From Clitopilus passeckerianus (Eukaryota > Basidiomycota > Agaricomycetes > Agaricales > Entolomataceae), in assembly GCA_944990035.1 (NCBI GenBank), contig CALYLX010000038.1, positions 54,378 to 118,377 on the forward strand: a stretch of DNA of 64,000 bases, written 5' to 3'. The position numbers were made by a program, and so were the translations under genes. Positions 20,901 through 32,203 of this stretch are shown here, in pieces (positions within the stretch are counted from its first letter, which is position 1; each line of letters starts with the position of its first letter). The notes beneath the pieces are model-generated. The model was not told the origin of the DNA. It made no database searches and saw nothing but the letters and a program-made list of their open reading frames with translations.

Positions 20901-22780
20901 ATGAAGGACGGCAAGCCAAGAAGCACATCTAAGGCGACTAATGGGACGAAGGATAGTGGAAGAGTGGCTGGGAAAAAGAGGGCGCTTACCACGGACGATC
21001 TGATGAGGATGACGGAGGATGCACAGGAAGGGAGGGCGAGAAAGCGTGCAAGACTGCCTGTAGATGAGGACGAAGAGGAAGAGGAATCCGACGATGAGTC
21101 AGAGGGGCAAAGCGAGGCTGGGAGCAGTGAGGAAGATATGGATGAGAGTCACGAAACACGAACTTTTGACGACCCTGAAGAATCGGACGGCGAGGCTATT
21201 CCTTCAAGACAGCTACCTTCAAGGATCCAAGTCCAAGACCGCTTCTCCTCGTCTCTTCTCACAAAACAGCAACGGCTCACTCATCAACCCAAGCCTACCA
21301 CTGCAGCTCAAAGGTCTAGGCAAAATGAATCTTCCTCGACATCATCCAGACCCCCAGCTTCGTTCGCCTCGTACGACATCGCACCGCAACTTCTTACTGC
21401 TCTGAGAGCTATGTCAATAAAGGCACCTACCAAGGTCCAGGCTGCTTGTATCCCACCCCTGCTTGCAGGTCGAGATTGTATAGGAAACGCAAAAACAGGC
21501 TCTGGTAAAACGGTTGCATTTGCCCTACCTATCCTACAACGACTTTCTGTGGATCCCTACGGTCTCTTTGCACTCGTGCTTACTCCCACCAGGTGTGTTA
21601 CACCTTTGATCGGATTTGGACACAAACTAATGCCGGTGACAGAGAACTGGCCTTCCAGATAGCAGACCAATTTGCTGTTCTCGGCGCACCGCTGAACATC
21701 CGTACAGCCGTCATCGTCGGCGGAATGGATATGATAGCTCAGGCCATCGAGCTGAACAACCGACCACACGTTATTGTCGCAACCCCAGGCCGGCTTGTCG
21801 ATCATCTTCGGTCCAAAACTGGAGAATGGGACCTCGGGAGGGTCAAGTTCCTCGTGTTGGATGAAGCGGATCGGTTGTTGACGGCCACGTTCGCGGACGA
21901 GTTGGGGTACTTGTTTGAAAAAGTGCCGAAGGAGAGGCAGACGTGTTTGTTTACTGCGACGTGGACAGAAGCAGTGGAGAGGGTTGCGAATGGGCCTGTG
22001 CGGCCAGGGAAGGAGAAGCCTTTTGTTCATCGGATGACAGACAGGTGAGTATGTTGGCAGATGATAGTGAACAAAACTGATTTTGTCCAGCGTCGAAACG
22101 GTATCAACACTAGAGCAGTATTATCTGCTTGTTCCATCGCATGTGCGAGAGGTGTATCTTTACTACCTGCTTTGCCATCCACCCGATTCGATATTGCATT
22201 TACGACGCGCGCCACCTGAAGATCCTAAAAAGAAGAAGAAAAAGAAGACCCGAGAAGAGGAAGAGGCTCCTGAGCAACCTCCACCAACGATTATCTTTTG
22301 CCGAAAAACCAAGACTGCCGCATATGTCACACAATTACTACAGACGCTGCAGATACGGAGTACTGCGTTGCATTCAGGCTTGACACAGCGGGAACGATTG
22401 AACTCGTTATCATTGTTCAGAGCACACGTTGTGCCTGTGCTTGTATCTACAGATGTGGGCGCTCGTGGGTTGGATATTGAAGATGTCGGACTGGTTGTGA
22501 ACTGGGATATGCCGAATGAAGCAGAAGAATACACCCATCGAGTAGGAAGAACCGGAAGAGCAGGGAAAGGTGGTGTGGCTGTCAGTTTTGTGACGGAATT
22601 TGACGAAGAAAGGGTCCTCGCTGTTGAAAACCGAATAAGTGAGTGGTTAACTGGTGTTTTTGGCAGGAAATTAACATGCATTTAGATACTAAACTGACTG
22701 AAATGAGTATGAAAGAGGAATTGGTGCTGGAGGAATTAAAGAAAGTCAGTACGGCTAAAAGGGTAGTGATGACGTCATAG
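20901..22780 (+). CDS. DBP8: ATP-dependent RNA helicase DBP8
   Basis: Starts at ATG 20901 ([15 protein letters not shown]). A long acidic/basic leader ([20 protein letters not shown]) precedes a complete DEAD-box core: Q-motif [18 protein letters not shown] with [11 protein letters not shown], motif I AKTGSGKT, Ia PTRELAFQI, TPGRLV, motif [10 protein letters not shown], motif III TATW, then [24 protein letters not shown] and motif [15 protein letters not shown]. Yeast Dbp8 acts in the nucleolus in 18S rRNA maturation with its cofactor Esf2. Introns lie inside PTR/ELA, after HRMTD and near ENRI. A poly-Lys insert (KKKKKKKT) sits after [11 protein letters not shown]. All catalytic residues are present, in contrast to the eIF4A-like gene at 10769. 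Confidence 0.92.
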
Positions 22781-22847
22781 GATATGTAACGAGTATCATG
22801 TTTGTCATTGTATACAATCTAGACTTCTCTTTAGACTTCGTACCTCA

Positions 22848-23902
22848 ATGGAGTGGTCCATGACTTCAGAGGATCGTCAGCAAATTCCGACACCACCGTT
22901 ATCAGCCCAAGGATCCCCCCAAGTAGAGACGGAGGGAAACAATACACTCGTTTCAGTTTCAACTACTTTTTACCCTGGAGCAGATTTATTGAGCACAAAT
23001 CCGGACACAATCCTATTATCATCCGATAATGTCTTCTTTTATGTCAATCGTCCGTTATTACTCGCAGCGTCCGACAATAATTTCGCCTCAAAACTCTCAA
23101 CAGCCACAAAACTCCAAATAAAACCCGAAGATCAGGAAATTATCGCTATTTCGGACGATTCCACAACTCTCAATATCATACTCCACGCCGTCTACAACAT
23201 CTCTTGCGCTCATTATGCTCCCTCGTTTCCGCAGCTTTCAGCCACAATTCGTCGCTTCCCTCTCTACGGTCTCCAAGTGTCAACCTATGTGGCGAATTCT
23301 TCGCCGTTTTACAACTTGTTGCTGTCTCATGCCCCCTTGTGCCCCATAGACTTGTATGCTCTCGCAGCATCCTTTGACCTGTATGATTTGGCCGTCGCAA
23401 CGTCCTCCCATCTCCTTTCATTCCCTCTCTCAACCATTACCGATGAAATAGCATCGTCAATAGGGCCAATCTATCTCAAAAGGCTTTTTTTCCTGCACTT
23501 TGGGCGGGCAGATGCTCTCAAAAGAGTCTTACTCCCACCTCCACACCCACACGCTCCAACGCCCTCGTGTGACTTTATGGAACAGAAGAAGCTCACAAGA
23601 GCATGGGCATTGGCATCTGCCTATCTCGCCTGGGATGCCAGGCCAGGTGTGTTGTTTGTCTTGTCTATCGCCCGAATTACAAATGTCTCACACGAATTTT
23701 CGACAGACTTGTCAACAAGCGCAATGGAATCAGCTTTACGCCCCCTTGCTGATCACCTCTCCTGCCAAGATTGCAAACGTGGACTCAATGACCGGATCAA
23801 GAATCTGGTAGTCCAGTGGTCGATAGTCAAAGTACGTTTCTTTTGGTGGCTATATGCGCATTCCCACTAATCAGTATTTCCCTCTATCAGCGCACCATAT
23901 AA
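22848..23902 (+). CDS. BTB/POZ-like domain protein (agaricomycete expanded family)
   Basis: The first exon encodes 330-plus residues from MEWSMTSEDRQQIPTPPLSA. The core at about residues 40-160 reads ADLLSTNPDTILLSSDNVFF, YVNRPLLLAASDNNFASKLS and IIAISDDSTTLNIILHAVYN, the usual pattern of basidiomycete BTB-like proteins (something displayed, then a held fold, then a helical pair). A second conserved stretch follows (APLCPIDLYALAASFDLYDL, then HFGRADALKRVLLPPP). One intron (donor GTACGT after IVK) leads to a tiny last exon ending RTI and TAA at 23900-23902. Members of this family are numerous in Agaricomycetes and have no assigned biochemical role; BTB proteins often act as adaptors in ubiquitination or transcription. 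Confidence 0.72.
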
Positions 23903-24368
23903 AAAAAAATTCCAGGTCGACGTGAACACACACGCATCATTGTCGACAATGCATTTTTCTGATTTCCTGACTTTCTCCGCCTCGCGCCGATGAAAACCCC
24001 AGATACCCCTCTCGTTCCCGCATTCTGTATCAAAGCATTAGACCCTGCCCGTTGGCCAAGTTAACTTTATTCTTAATCGCTTTCACCTGGTTCTTATGCT
24101 GCACATTCTCCTTCTCGATCATTCATGCATCTCTGCAAACACGAATTCAATATGCATTCGGTACGAAACAGCCACGTGTACTTCTATTCCTCCTCTCATT
24201 TTCTCCATACCGGTCGCTATCCTGTCGCAATCATTGTATCAAGTAGGCCATTATATCTAGCATTATACACGCTTTGCTGCCTTTGACTCTCTCTGTAATG
24301 GGCATACAAGATACATGTAGCATTCCCTGGCATTCCTCAAGTCAAATACAATAATTCATTAATACGTA
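23903..24368. other. convergent intergenic region
   Basis: 466 bp between the ends of the BTB-like gene and MOB1. It should hold the two 3' UTRs. No gene, RNA or repeat is seen. Confidence 0.35.
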
Positions 24369-25393
24369 TCACCGCCCTTTTACATCTTCCGCCAAAATCC
24401 CATCATTCAGCTCGTCCAGCGGCGCCAACTCCTTCTTGTCAATCAAATCAAATTCATGGACGAATAGGAAGAAATGCCGGTAACTCGTATTCAAATGCGC
24501 TTCAATCCCCAACGCACAGATCTGATCGAAGTGGTTGGAGTATATATGCGCATACACTCTGAACAGTCTCCTGAATATTGTGCGGACGGTGTCACGGAAA
24601 TTGCGAGGGAAAGGGACACCGATGCGGTTGGGGAAGACGGTCTGATCTTCGAGGATGGCTTGTGTCCAGTTCATCAGGGCGTCAACGTATTCTGGTGCAG
24701 GGAGCTTGGTGGGCCGTTTGTATTTCAGGCCGTCTTCCCAAAGGTATTCGTACCTGAGGTGTGGCGGAGAGCAAAGACGTCAGCATGGGAATCCGATTGA
24801 AAATATTGGAGGGAGTGGTATGCGGTGGGGACGTGATCGCGCTCGTTACGAGGGTGAAAAGTATCCAATGAACTCACCTTGGGCCTGCGGACATGAGCGG
24901 ACACTGGGGAGGTTACCAATGTCACTCATTTCGACGGGCTCAGACTAGAGGATAAAACTCACTTCTTGAGCGGTACAGAATTCGGTGATCGTGCCGTAGA
25001 GCATATTTATGTGGTTGAAGAAGTCGACCGCTGGGTCATATCGAACGGTATTAGCGAGAACGGCAGGCCTAACAAGTGCAGCGCACCATGAACCGCTAGC
25101 CATTCATTCGTGTCCTCGCCTTCTGGAAGCTGAACAGCCATTCGTAGGTTGCCTGATCCCTGCGCGCTCAAATCTATTAACAGGGCTTCAGGAACTGGAA
25201 TGATTCGGTAACTCACCAACGTAGCTTCTGCATACTTCCTCAGCTGGTACTGTTTAGTCCCCTCCGGAACATCCTTGCGTGGCTTGAACGTCCGCGTCTT
25301 GCCTCTACCACCAGCATCGAGAACGCAGTCAGGAAACGCTGATTGGATCGCTCTACTTGATGCAGTGACTTACAATCCAAAGAACGAAGACAT
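24369..25393 (-). CDS. MOB1: MOB1, activator subunit of NDR/LATS-type kinase (mitotic exit/septation)
   Basis: The first exon codes only MSSFFGL at 25393. The intron (donor GTAAGT) ends in front of [15 protein letters not shown]. The Mob domain then reads [55 protein letters not shown] and [17 protein letters not shown]. The last exon has [40 protein letters not shown] and [20 protein letters not shown]. The zinc-binding Cys and His positions ([23 protein letters not shown]) are kept. MOB1 binds and activates Dbf2/Sid2-type kinases at the spindle pole and bud/septum. At least four introns. It is about 215 residues long, as expected. Confidence 0.92.
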
Positions 25394-26005
25394 AGTATAT
25401 CCCTTTGACCGTTCTTGCTCAGCTAGTATCTTGATTTTGTCCGGAAAGCTCAAGTTTAGGTGCGATAGTAATGTCGCTGGGGTTGTTCACATTCAAGGAG
25501 ATGCCTGTTCTGGTGATCCGTCCTGATATGGTAGCCCAACACCACGATCGTGGACACGCCTCGTTTTGGAAAAGACGCGTTGACGCGACTTGGAATCAAA
25601 CGTTCACCATCGGGCAACTCTAAGGACGGATTTCTCAACTACTCGACGAACTACGTGGCCGAGCAACCGCAATCACACTTGACTCTGATTATACTGCCGA
25701 CTGAGTCTCTAATGGGACTGAGTGAGGTTCCTTGGCATTGAGCACGGAGCGGTATCATTGCCACCTTTCTCACTCAAGAACCGGTCCAATGGCTTGGCCT
25801 TGGTCAAGTATCTCACTTCGTTGGGTGTTTCTGGTTACACAGCCGAAACTTCTGAGATCGTTTACATATTCGACTTTCAATCTTGGCACGGTTCCGACCG
25901 GATAGTGAACCGTAGGCTTGACGTTGATTGGTCCAGCCTCAACGTTAACGCCATAGCTTCATATAAGAGTTTGTCCGACTGTATCAGAACTGGAAAAACG
26001 GAATC
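25394..26005. other. intergenic region of unclear content
   Basis: 612 bp between the MOB1 start and the DJ-1 pseudogene. It contains short open frames on plus (for example 25550-25741 and 25722-26078) whose peptides match no family I know and lack consistent splice signals. It may be decayed coding sequence, since it adjoins a pseudogene, or simply promoter DNA. Confidence 0.3.
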
Positions 26006-26804
26006 ATGCCTTCAATCCTCTTCGTCCTCACTTCTGCTGAAAAAACCCTTTGAGGTGGGTATTATCCCCGAATTTTGACATTGATTTAGCCCCTCCGAAA
26101 GGGTCGAACCCACCTGTTAACATGGCTAGTATTAAGGTAGGCTCACTATTCCTTGGCTCCATCCAGACCTCTATTCTTACTCAAGCCCTTTCCATATACA
26201 GGCTTCTGAAAATGACGAAAAAGCGGTCAGGTTCCTCAACGGCCCCATTGTCAAGGGAAAGCTTTCCTATGCTAGAAGCAGACAGATGTCTGGGCGCCCG
26301 ACCATGAAGCCATTTTCTACGTTTGGGGCCACGGCCCGGTCCTTGACCTCGCTTTGACGAGGTGAACGCTGTGCTGGCTTCGGAGTTTTGGCAAGCTAAG
26401 AAGGCAGTGACAACTGTCTGTCATGGACCTGAGTATGTACCCAGGATGCATTGGCTATTGCAGCTAGTGGGTTGATTGGACATTTACTCACGCCAGAGCA
26501 CTCGTGAAAGCTGTCGATGAAGATGGAAAATCAATCTTTGCAGGTAGGCATGCTACTGCACTGTCAAACACGGAAGAATGGATGATCGATAGTGTGAAGG
26601 TAGGCAAAGCTCCCGATTCATTTTCGAATGAGGCTTAGGGATTATGGATGTTCTTTAGGATGTTCCCTGCTCGCTTGAAGATAAACTCGTGGAGTTGGGG
26701 GGCAAAGTATGAAAGGACGGAACCGTTTGGCGCAAACGGGTCAGAACCCTGCTTCAGTTGAGGGGCTTGCGGAAGAAGTACTCAACCTGTTACTCAAAGC
26801 GTGA
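26006..26804 (+). pseudogene. decayed DJ-1/PfpI-family gene
   Basis: This is a broken copy of the intact gene at 27368. Matching segments occur in the same order but in different frames: PSILFVLTSAEKTL followed by TGA, FDIDLAPPKGSNPPV, an intron-like gap, EAIFYVWGHGPVLDLAL, ASEFWQAKKAVTTVCHGPE (nucleophile Cys still present), DEDGKSIFAG, ALSNTEEWMIDSVK, DVPCSLEDKLVELGGK and TGQNPASVEGLAEEVLNLLL before TGA. At least one early stop and several frameshifts interrupt it. Intron positions parallel those of the intact copy, so it arose by DNA duplication, not retrotransposition. No functional product is expected. Confidence 0.85.
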
Positions 26805-27367
26805 TAAGATTGGCTTTGATCATTATGATTTAACATGCAATATTTTAGCTGATGCAGGGGAATGACACAAATGTGCATTTAATAGATTTTGCGTATCCGA
26901 TCCAAAGTCCCCGAGAGTTGAGAAGATGTTGAATGTTTAAGTTTAGAATAAAATCTCAGTCGACACTGGCGCTAGGGCTTACACTTTCCCCCGTTGAACG
27001 CTGGGCGTTTGGTGACAGTTTGGAAGACTTTACCGTTTCCATGGATTTTGTTATCCTTTGTGGCCTACGCGGCCTCGGTTCGTTCTCCGGGCTTACAAGC
27101 CCAAGTAGCTTGTCCCGCTGCTTCCATGCAAAATCACAGAGTTGAATTAGTATAGCCGGTGCTCTTACCAAGATCGACGTCTGTTTGATGGATGCAATAG
27201 GCAGAAAGTAGACCCCGGGCTTTCTCTTATGTAGTGGTTTACTAATGCACGACAAAGGACGCGCCTATGACAACATGGCGTAATCGTATAAAAAGTCGTA
27301 GGCGGATTCTCAGAAACAGCAACAACTTGAATCCATAATTCTCATCTTTCCGAATCACTCAACTGCA
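26805..27367. other. intergenic region upstream of the DJ-1 gene
   Basis: 563 bp between pseudogene and intact gene. The last 80 bp hold a TATA box and a leader. On the minus strand a 99-codon frame (26956-27255) includes a possible intron but resembles no known protein. No repeat is visible. Confidence 0.35.
27287..27293 (+). promoter_or_regulatory. TATA box of the DJ-1/PfpI gene
   Basis: TATAAAA is placed 81 bp upstream of the ATG at 27368 and is followed by an A/C-rich leader. This suggests a strongly expressed or inducible promoter, consistent with a stress-type gene. Confidence 0.55.
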
Positions 27368-28272
27368 ATGGCGCCTACTGGCAAGATTCTCTTCGTGCTG
27401 ACTTCCGCCAACAAGACCCTCACTGGCGCACAGACTGTATGTAATCTCTCAGATTATCGCGAATGATGTCACTGACACCGTGCAGGGCTGGTACCTCCCC
27501 GAAGCTGCCCACCCATACTATGTCCTGGCTCCTCATTTCGACATCGACTTCGCGGCTCCCAAGGGGCCTAATCCACCTGTTGACGAGGGAAGCGTCAAGG
27601 TGAGCCCCATCGTAGTGCTTCCCTTCTACTAAGTGCTGATCATGTACAACGTGCAGAATTTCAAAGATGACGTGCAAGCACAAAAGTTCCTCTGGGAGGA
27701 CGATACTGTGAAGACGAAGCTGTCAAATGCAAAGGTTTTGGCGGAAGTCAAGGCAGCAGACTATGACGCGATATTCTACGTTGGTGGACATGGTCCCGTC
27801 ATTGATTTGGCTTCAGACCCCGTCAATGCTAAACTGGCTTCCGAGGTGACTTTCAGGAAGTATTAAGCGGAAGAACGTATGCTGATTATGGCCTTTCCAG
27901 TTCTTCCAATCTGGAAAGATAACTTCCGCTGTTTGCCACGGGCCTGCGTAAGTATCTTATGCGGGACAATTGAAGTTATCTCATAAAGCTTGCAGTGCCC
28001 TTGTTGGCGCAACCGACGCCTCAGGCAAATCTATCTTCGCCGACAAGAGTTTCACCGGCTTTTCCAATGCTGAGGAGGAACAGGTCGGTAAAGTTAAGGA
28101 TGTTCCTTTCCTCCTCGAGACCAAAATTAGCGAGCTCGGCGGCAAGTACGCCAAAGCTGCTGAGGCATGGGGCGAGAAGGTCGTCGTCGATGGAAATCTC
28201 ATCACCGGTCAGAACCCTGCATCTGCTGGGCCAATTGGCGAGGCGATCTTGAAGGCATTGAAGTCGGTATAA
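27368..28272 (+). CDS. DJ-1/PfpI-family protein (Hsp31-like glyoxalase III / chaperone)
   Basis: Starts MAPTGKILFVLTSANKTLTG at 27368. Domains in order: GWYLPEAAHPYYVLAPHFDI (conserved Glu), DFAAPKGPNPPVDEGSVK, FYVGGHGPVIDLASDP, the nucleophile elbow ITSAVCHGPAALVGA with its reactive cysteine, GKSIFADKSFTGFSNAEEEQ, DVPFLLETKISELGGKYAKA and GNLITGQNPASAGPIGEAIL. Introns follow GAQT, GSVK, KLASE and HGPA. Length is about 230 residues, as for fungal Hsp31-like members, which detoxify methylglyoxal without glutathione and protect proteins. The catalytic Cys and Glu are present, so activity is likely. The gene is the intact partner of a tandem duplication with the pseudogene at 26006. Confidence 0.9.
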
Positions 28273-28394
28273 ACATAGCTTTTGTACGGAAATCGTGAAT
28301 ATAGCAATTTCGCCTTGATCATCGTTATGAGTGGTCGAAAACGAGAAAACAATGCAATTTCCAGAAGGTATAGTATACACACCACAACAAACGT

Positions 28395-29327
28395 TCACAT
28401 ATATGCAACTGTCATCTGCCAGTCTTTCTTTAATGTGAAGCCGTCCAAAGCATCTTTGGCAACTGTAGCAAGATCTGGTGTCTCGAACATTACCAGGGCC
28501 ATTTTGACGCGTTCCCCAGCGGCATTTGGTGTGGGTGACCACGTTACCTGTGTCGCCTGATACCCTTTGTACCTGAACCATGGGAGTCAGAAAAGATCTT
28601 GGAAGCAGCGAGGAACAAAGACGAACTGTTGGAATAGAACTGATAAGACATCATCTGTAACCTCCTGAGGTAAATTTGTGCACAACAGTCTTGTTGAAGG
28701 ATGTTGAACTGAAGGGGGTACAGCCGCCGATGCTGCAAATAGGGTGTCAACATTTCCACGATAGGGTGTTGGATTCAAGACTTACAGAAGTTTGGCTTAG
28801 GCGCCGGGGTGCCCTCTTCCTCATCGTCAATCTCCATCTCTTCTTCCTCTTCTTCTGACTTCTCCCTCTTTGCGACGCGTCCTGCATCGCCGCCTTCATC
28901 ATCCCTAGCACGCTTTTGCGATTGAGCAAGTAGTGTACTGGCGTTGACGGCTGTCGGAGGCACAAAATCGGGGTCCTCGCGTCGAGAAGTAGCGTAAGAT
29001 TTTGATTTGGCGTATGCTATGTGCTAATGGTGCATGGTAGGTTTAATATTAAGTAATGGGGGTGGTTAGAACGAGACGCACCAGAGGCTTGTCATAGAAC
29101 ATCATCCCTTCACAGGCCCTCATTGCACTCGTCGCGCCTGCGAGGTCGCTAAAGACCAGGAAGGCCTGTCCCCTCATTTTGGGACCCTTTTGGGCAACGA
29201 TATCAATGATCTTTCCATAGGTCATGAACAAGGCGTGAAGCTGGATCTTGAGCTCATCCTTTTGAACTTTATCGTTCAAGTTGTTGATATACAGCGTTGG
29301 ACTTGGTTGGACTGATGCGGAGGCCAT
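28395..29327 (-). CDS. U1A/U2B''-family spliceosomal snRNP protein (two RRMs)
   Basis: Starts MASASVQPSPTLYINNLNDK at 29327. RRM1 has RNP2 LYINNL and RNP1 RGQAFLVF in the exact U1A/U2B'' context (DELKIQLHALFMTYGKIIDI, GMMFYDKPL). A charged linker (KREKSEEEEEEMEIDDEEEG) connects to RRM2 (STRLLCTNLPQEVTDDVLSV, then ALVMFETPDLATVAKDALDG), ending MTVAYM and TGA at 28395. Animal U1A and U2B'' bind stem-loops of U1 and U2 snRNA; many fungi have one or both, and the sequence alone does not tell which this is. Introns follow DKPL, PNFC and LFQQ. A fungus with introns in nearly every gene depends on it. Confidence 0.88.
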
Positions 29328-29640
29328 TTTTATGAGAACCCAGACCACACGGTTCTAGAGAAAGTTCGCCGCCGTTTGATGCAATGATTGATTGAAAGCA
29401 GCAAGATGTTCCCACGGTATTTTTGGCGTAAGAACGTGTGCCAGTTGACTGGTACGACTTCAGCTCATGCGCTGGTAACTTTAGTTAAGGGCCTCTTTTC
29501 TTCTTCCTTCATCACGGCTACGTGTCTGTCTTTCGACACAACATTCTTTATACTTTGCTGCCAGTGTGCTCAATACTAAGCCCTGCAGCCTGGACGATAT
29601 CAACCACTTCTTACGTCCTATAAATACCACACTCTCAACG
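29328..29640. other. divergent intergenic region
   Basis: 313 bp between the snRNP gene and ceramide synthase. It must carry both promoters. Nothing else is recognised. Confidence 0.35.
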
Positions 29641-31006
29641 ATGAGCGGACTCTTGTCACTAACAGAGCTTCAGCCATACCTCAAGCCGTTTATTCAACTC
29701 TCATACCCAACGGAACGACCAAAAAACCCCGACTCATTCCCCGACTCCAATTATTACACGACAGGATGGCAGGACTTGTGTCTAATCATTACTTGCATTG
29801 CTGTCATGGCTATTTTGCGCGACGCGTTCAGACTGGGGTTGTTCGAGCCATTAGCCAACTGGAAGCTTCACAGGGATTTGAGGCTGAGAAAAGCAAAGTA
29901 CGCGGCTGCTCAGCAGGAGAAAGCCAAGTCCAACGGGAAGGCCAACGGACACTCCAATGGTCATGCCAATGGGAATGGGCACAGTAACGGCTATACCAAT
30001 GGTCATACCAATGGACACTCCTCGAATGGAGATGCTAGCTCGTTGAAGCCTACACCGAAAGAGCTAAAGCAAGTCCATCGTAGCGTCCTCAGGTTTGCCG
30101 AGCAAGGCTGGTCTTTCCTCTATTATACCGCACAGTGGTCCTTTGGGCTGGTAGGTTCTTTCCTTCCATAATCTACGCGCTCGTAACTCACATTTTACTC
30201 CAGTACGTGCATAGCAACTTACCGACGCGCATTTTTGATCCCACAGACCTATGGCCAGGATACCCTCATATACCACTCGCCGGTCCCCTCAAGTTCTACT
30301 ACCTCCTGCAATCTGCCTTTTACCTTCACCAGGTGCTCATCCTCAACGCCGAGGCTAGGCGTAAAGACCACTTTCAAATGATGACCCACCACGTTATTAC
30401 TGTATTCCTCATGGGTACAAGTTATGCGTATAATTGGACCCGTGTGGGCTGTCTGATTATGCTCCTCATGGACTGGTGTGATATCTTCCTCCCCGTACGT
30501 GTTTATTTCCCTGTCAGGAAGCGCAAACCTCAAATGTGCCTTTCCAGCTCGCCAAAATGATCCGCTACCTCGATATTAGCCAGCTTCTTTGCGACGCCAC
30601 CTTTGGGGTATTCCTTATCTCCTGGTTTATTACTCGCCACGTTATGTTTGGCTTCGTTATCTACTCGACCATCCAAGATATACCCAGGCTGGTTGCTTAC
30701 AAGTGGTCCCCTGAAGAGGGACATTATCTCACCAAACCTATATTATTTGTGTTCCAATCGTCCCTTATTGCACTTCAGGTACACATTCATTACTTGGCGC
30801 ACGTTCATTTCCTGACTGGCTTCCTTTCGTAGGGCCTGCAAATGCTTTGGTTTGCGATGATCTGCCGGGTTGCTTGGCGTGTATTGGCTACGAAAGAGGG
30901 TGCTTCAGACGTTCGTAGTGACGATGAAATGTGAGTATTCCATTCTATCAAATTTCCCAATTTGAAGCTGACAGAATATTGCAGTGATGACGACAAGGAG
31001 AATTAG
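29641..31006 (+). CDS. LAG1: ceramide synthase (LAG1/LAC1, TLC domain)
   Basis: Starts MSGLLSLTELQPYLKPFIQL. A first membrane segment (DLCLIITCIAVMAILRDAF) is followed by an Asn/Gly/His repeat loop. The TLC domain has FAEQGWSFLYYTAQW, KFYYLLQSAFYLHQVLILN, ARRKDHFQMMTHHVITVFLM (the Lag motif with its double His), SYAYNWTRVGCLIMLLMDWC (the conserved Asp residues), ITRHVMFGFVIYST and GLQMLWFAMICRVAWRVL. It ends in an acidic tail, DDDKEN, with TAG at 31004-31006. The enzyme N-acylates sphingoid bases with acyl-CoA in the ER membrane. Catalytic residues are all present. Five exons. The gene for the ESCRT-III protein SNF7 follows on the same strand. Confidence 0.93.
29932..30030 (+). repeat. coding tandem repeat (Asn-Gly-His units) in ceramide synthase
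   Basis: About 100 bp of degenerate repeats of the type AATGGNCAN encode NGKANGHSNGHANGNGH and further NGH units. It sits in a hydrophilic loop between the first membrane segment and the TLC core. It is likely to vary in length between strains, as short coding repeats often do. Confidence 0.8.
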
Positions 31007-31310
31007 GAGGATTCTATGATTTTGATATCTATTCTTAAGCTAATTTCATAGATATCTGGCTCGACCAAGTAGATGATATGCTAGCCATACAATAAATACC
31101 TTCATAATGGACTTTGCGGACTTTCGGAATGTTGATGAAATAACCCTGTATACCCTTGATTGGACTTACCTTATCGGGAAACCATCTCTGACCCTCTTAC
31201 CCAACCGTCACTGCTCTCCAGCTGCGGCCTTCGCTTTGCTTTGCCTCCATAACCTCTTACTCTATACTTTCTTCTTATCTGCATATACATTTTTGCTGAG
31301 AACTTTCATC
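31007..31310. other. intergenic region between LAG1 and SNF7
   Basis: 304 bp. The frame of SNF7 is open upstream to about 31107, but the family start MASFMGWFG at 31311 is preferred. No other feature is seen. Confidence 0.35.
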
Positions 31311-32203
31311 ATGGCAAGCTTCATGGGTTGGTTTGGCGCCCGACGCGATCCCAAGCAGTCGGCGAGAGATGCAATCGTCACACTACGGCAACAGCTCCAA
31401 ATGATAGAGAAGAAGGAGGAGTATCTGCAGAAGAAGATTGACGAAGAACTCAAGAAGGCCAAGGCAAACGCAGTTTCAAATAAGGCTGGTAGGTTTGGTC
31501 TCGGTCTATGGTTATAGCTATGGATATTACAATGGTCTGACGACATGGTCCTTTCAATCGTCAAGTTGCTACTGCGGCGCTGAAGAGGAAGAAGGCTAAT
31601 GAGGCGGAACTGGATAGGCTGGGTGGGACGAGGCTGCAGCTTGAGATGCAGGTTAATACACTGGAATCGGCCAACCTAAACGCGGAGACGATGACGGCAA
31701 TGAAGAAGGCTACGGATGCACTCAAGGTGATACACGGCGGTCTGTGAGTGACATCTCTCTAGATCCCTCTTTAAGCTTCTCTCACCTCTATTGCAGGACG
31801 ATGGACAAGGTGGATGCTACAATGGCAAGTGTAGCTGAGCAGCGAGAGCTGGCGAACGAGATTGCAGATGCTATATCAAACCCCATGGGTGCTCCAGAGA
31901 TCGACGATGTACGGAAGGCTCTACAACACCTGCTGATCAACATTTCTAACACCTCTTTAGGCCGAATTGGCAGCAGAACTCGAAGAACTGGAGCAGGACG
32001 AGCTCAATGAACGTCTCAGTGGGGCAGAACGGGCACCAATCCACTTACCCGCGGGGGCGAAGGCACCAGGTGGGATACTCGATCGTACTGTGTGGGTGCT
32101 GCGACTAATCTCTTCATTTTCAGCCGCTGCTACACCTGCTGCAGCAGAGGAAGACGACGAAGAAGTCCAACTTCGGGAACTCCAGGCGGCCCTGTCCATG
32201 TAA
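31311..32203 (+). CDS. SNF7: ESCRT-III subunit SNF7 (VPS32/CHMP4)
   Basis: Starts MASFMGWFGARRDPKQSARD, where the hydrophobic MASFMGWF anchor is typical of SNF7. Helices 1-2 follow (AIVTLRQQLQMIEKKEEYLQ, AALKRKKANEAELDRLGGTR, LQLEMQVNTLESANLNAETM), then MKKATDALKVIHGGL and the MDKVDATMASVAEQRELANE helix. The end has a MIM-type acidic helix, EEVQLRELQAALSM. Total about 220 residues over five exons. SNF7 forms the main filament of ESCRT-III on endosomes, where it bends membrane for multivesicular-body sorting. It is also needed for the fungal pH-signalling (Rim) pathway. No anomaly is seen. Confidence 0.94.

Noticed and set aside
26956..27255. 99-codon open frame on minus with a possible intron
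   Set aside because: It lies in the promoter region of the DJ-1 gene, resembles no family and its start overlaps the opposing promoter; evidence is too thin.
29619..29626. TATAAATA in front of ceramide synthase
   Set aside because: Only 15 bp from the start codon, so transcription would begin inside the coding region; probably not the core promoter.
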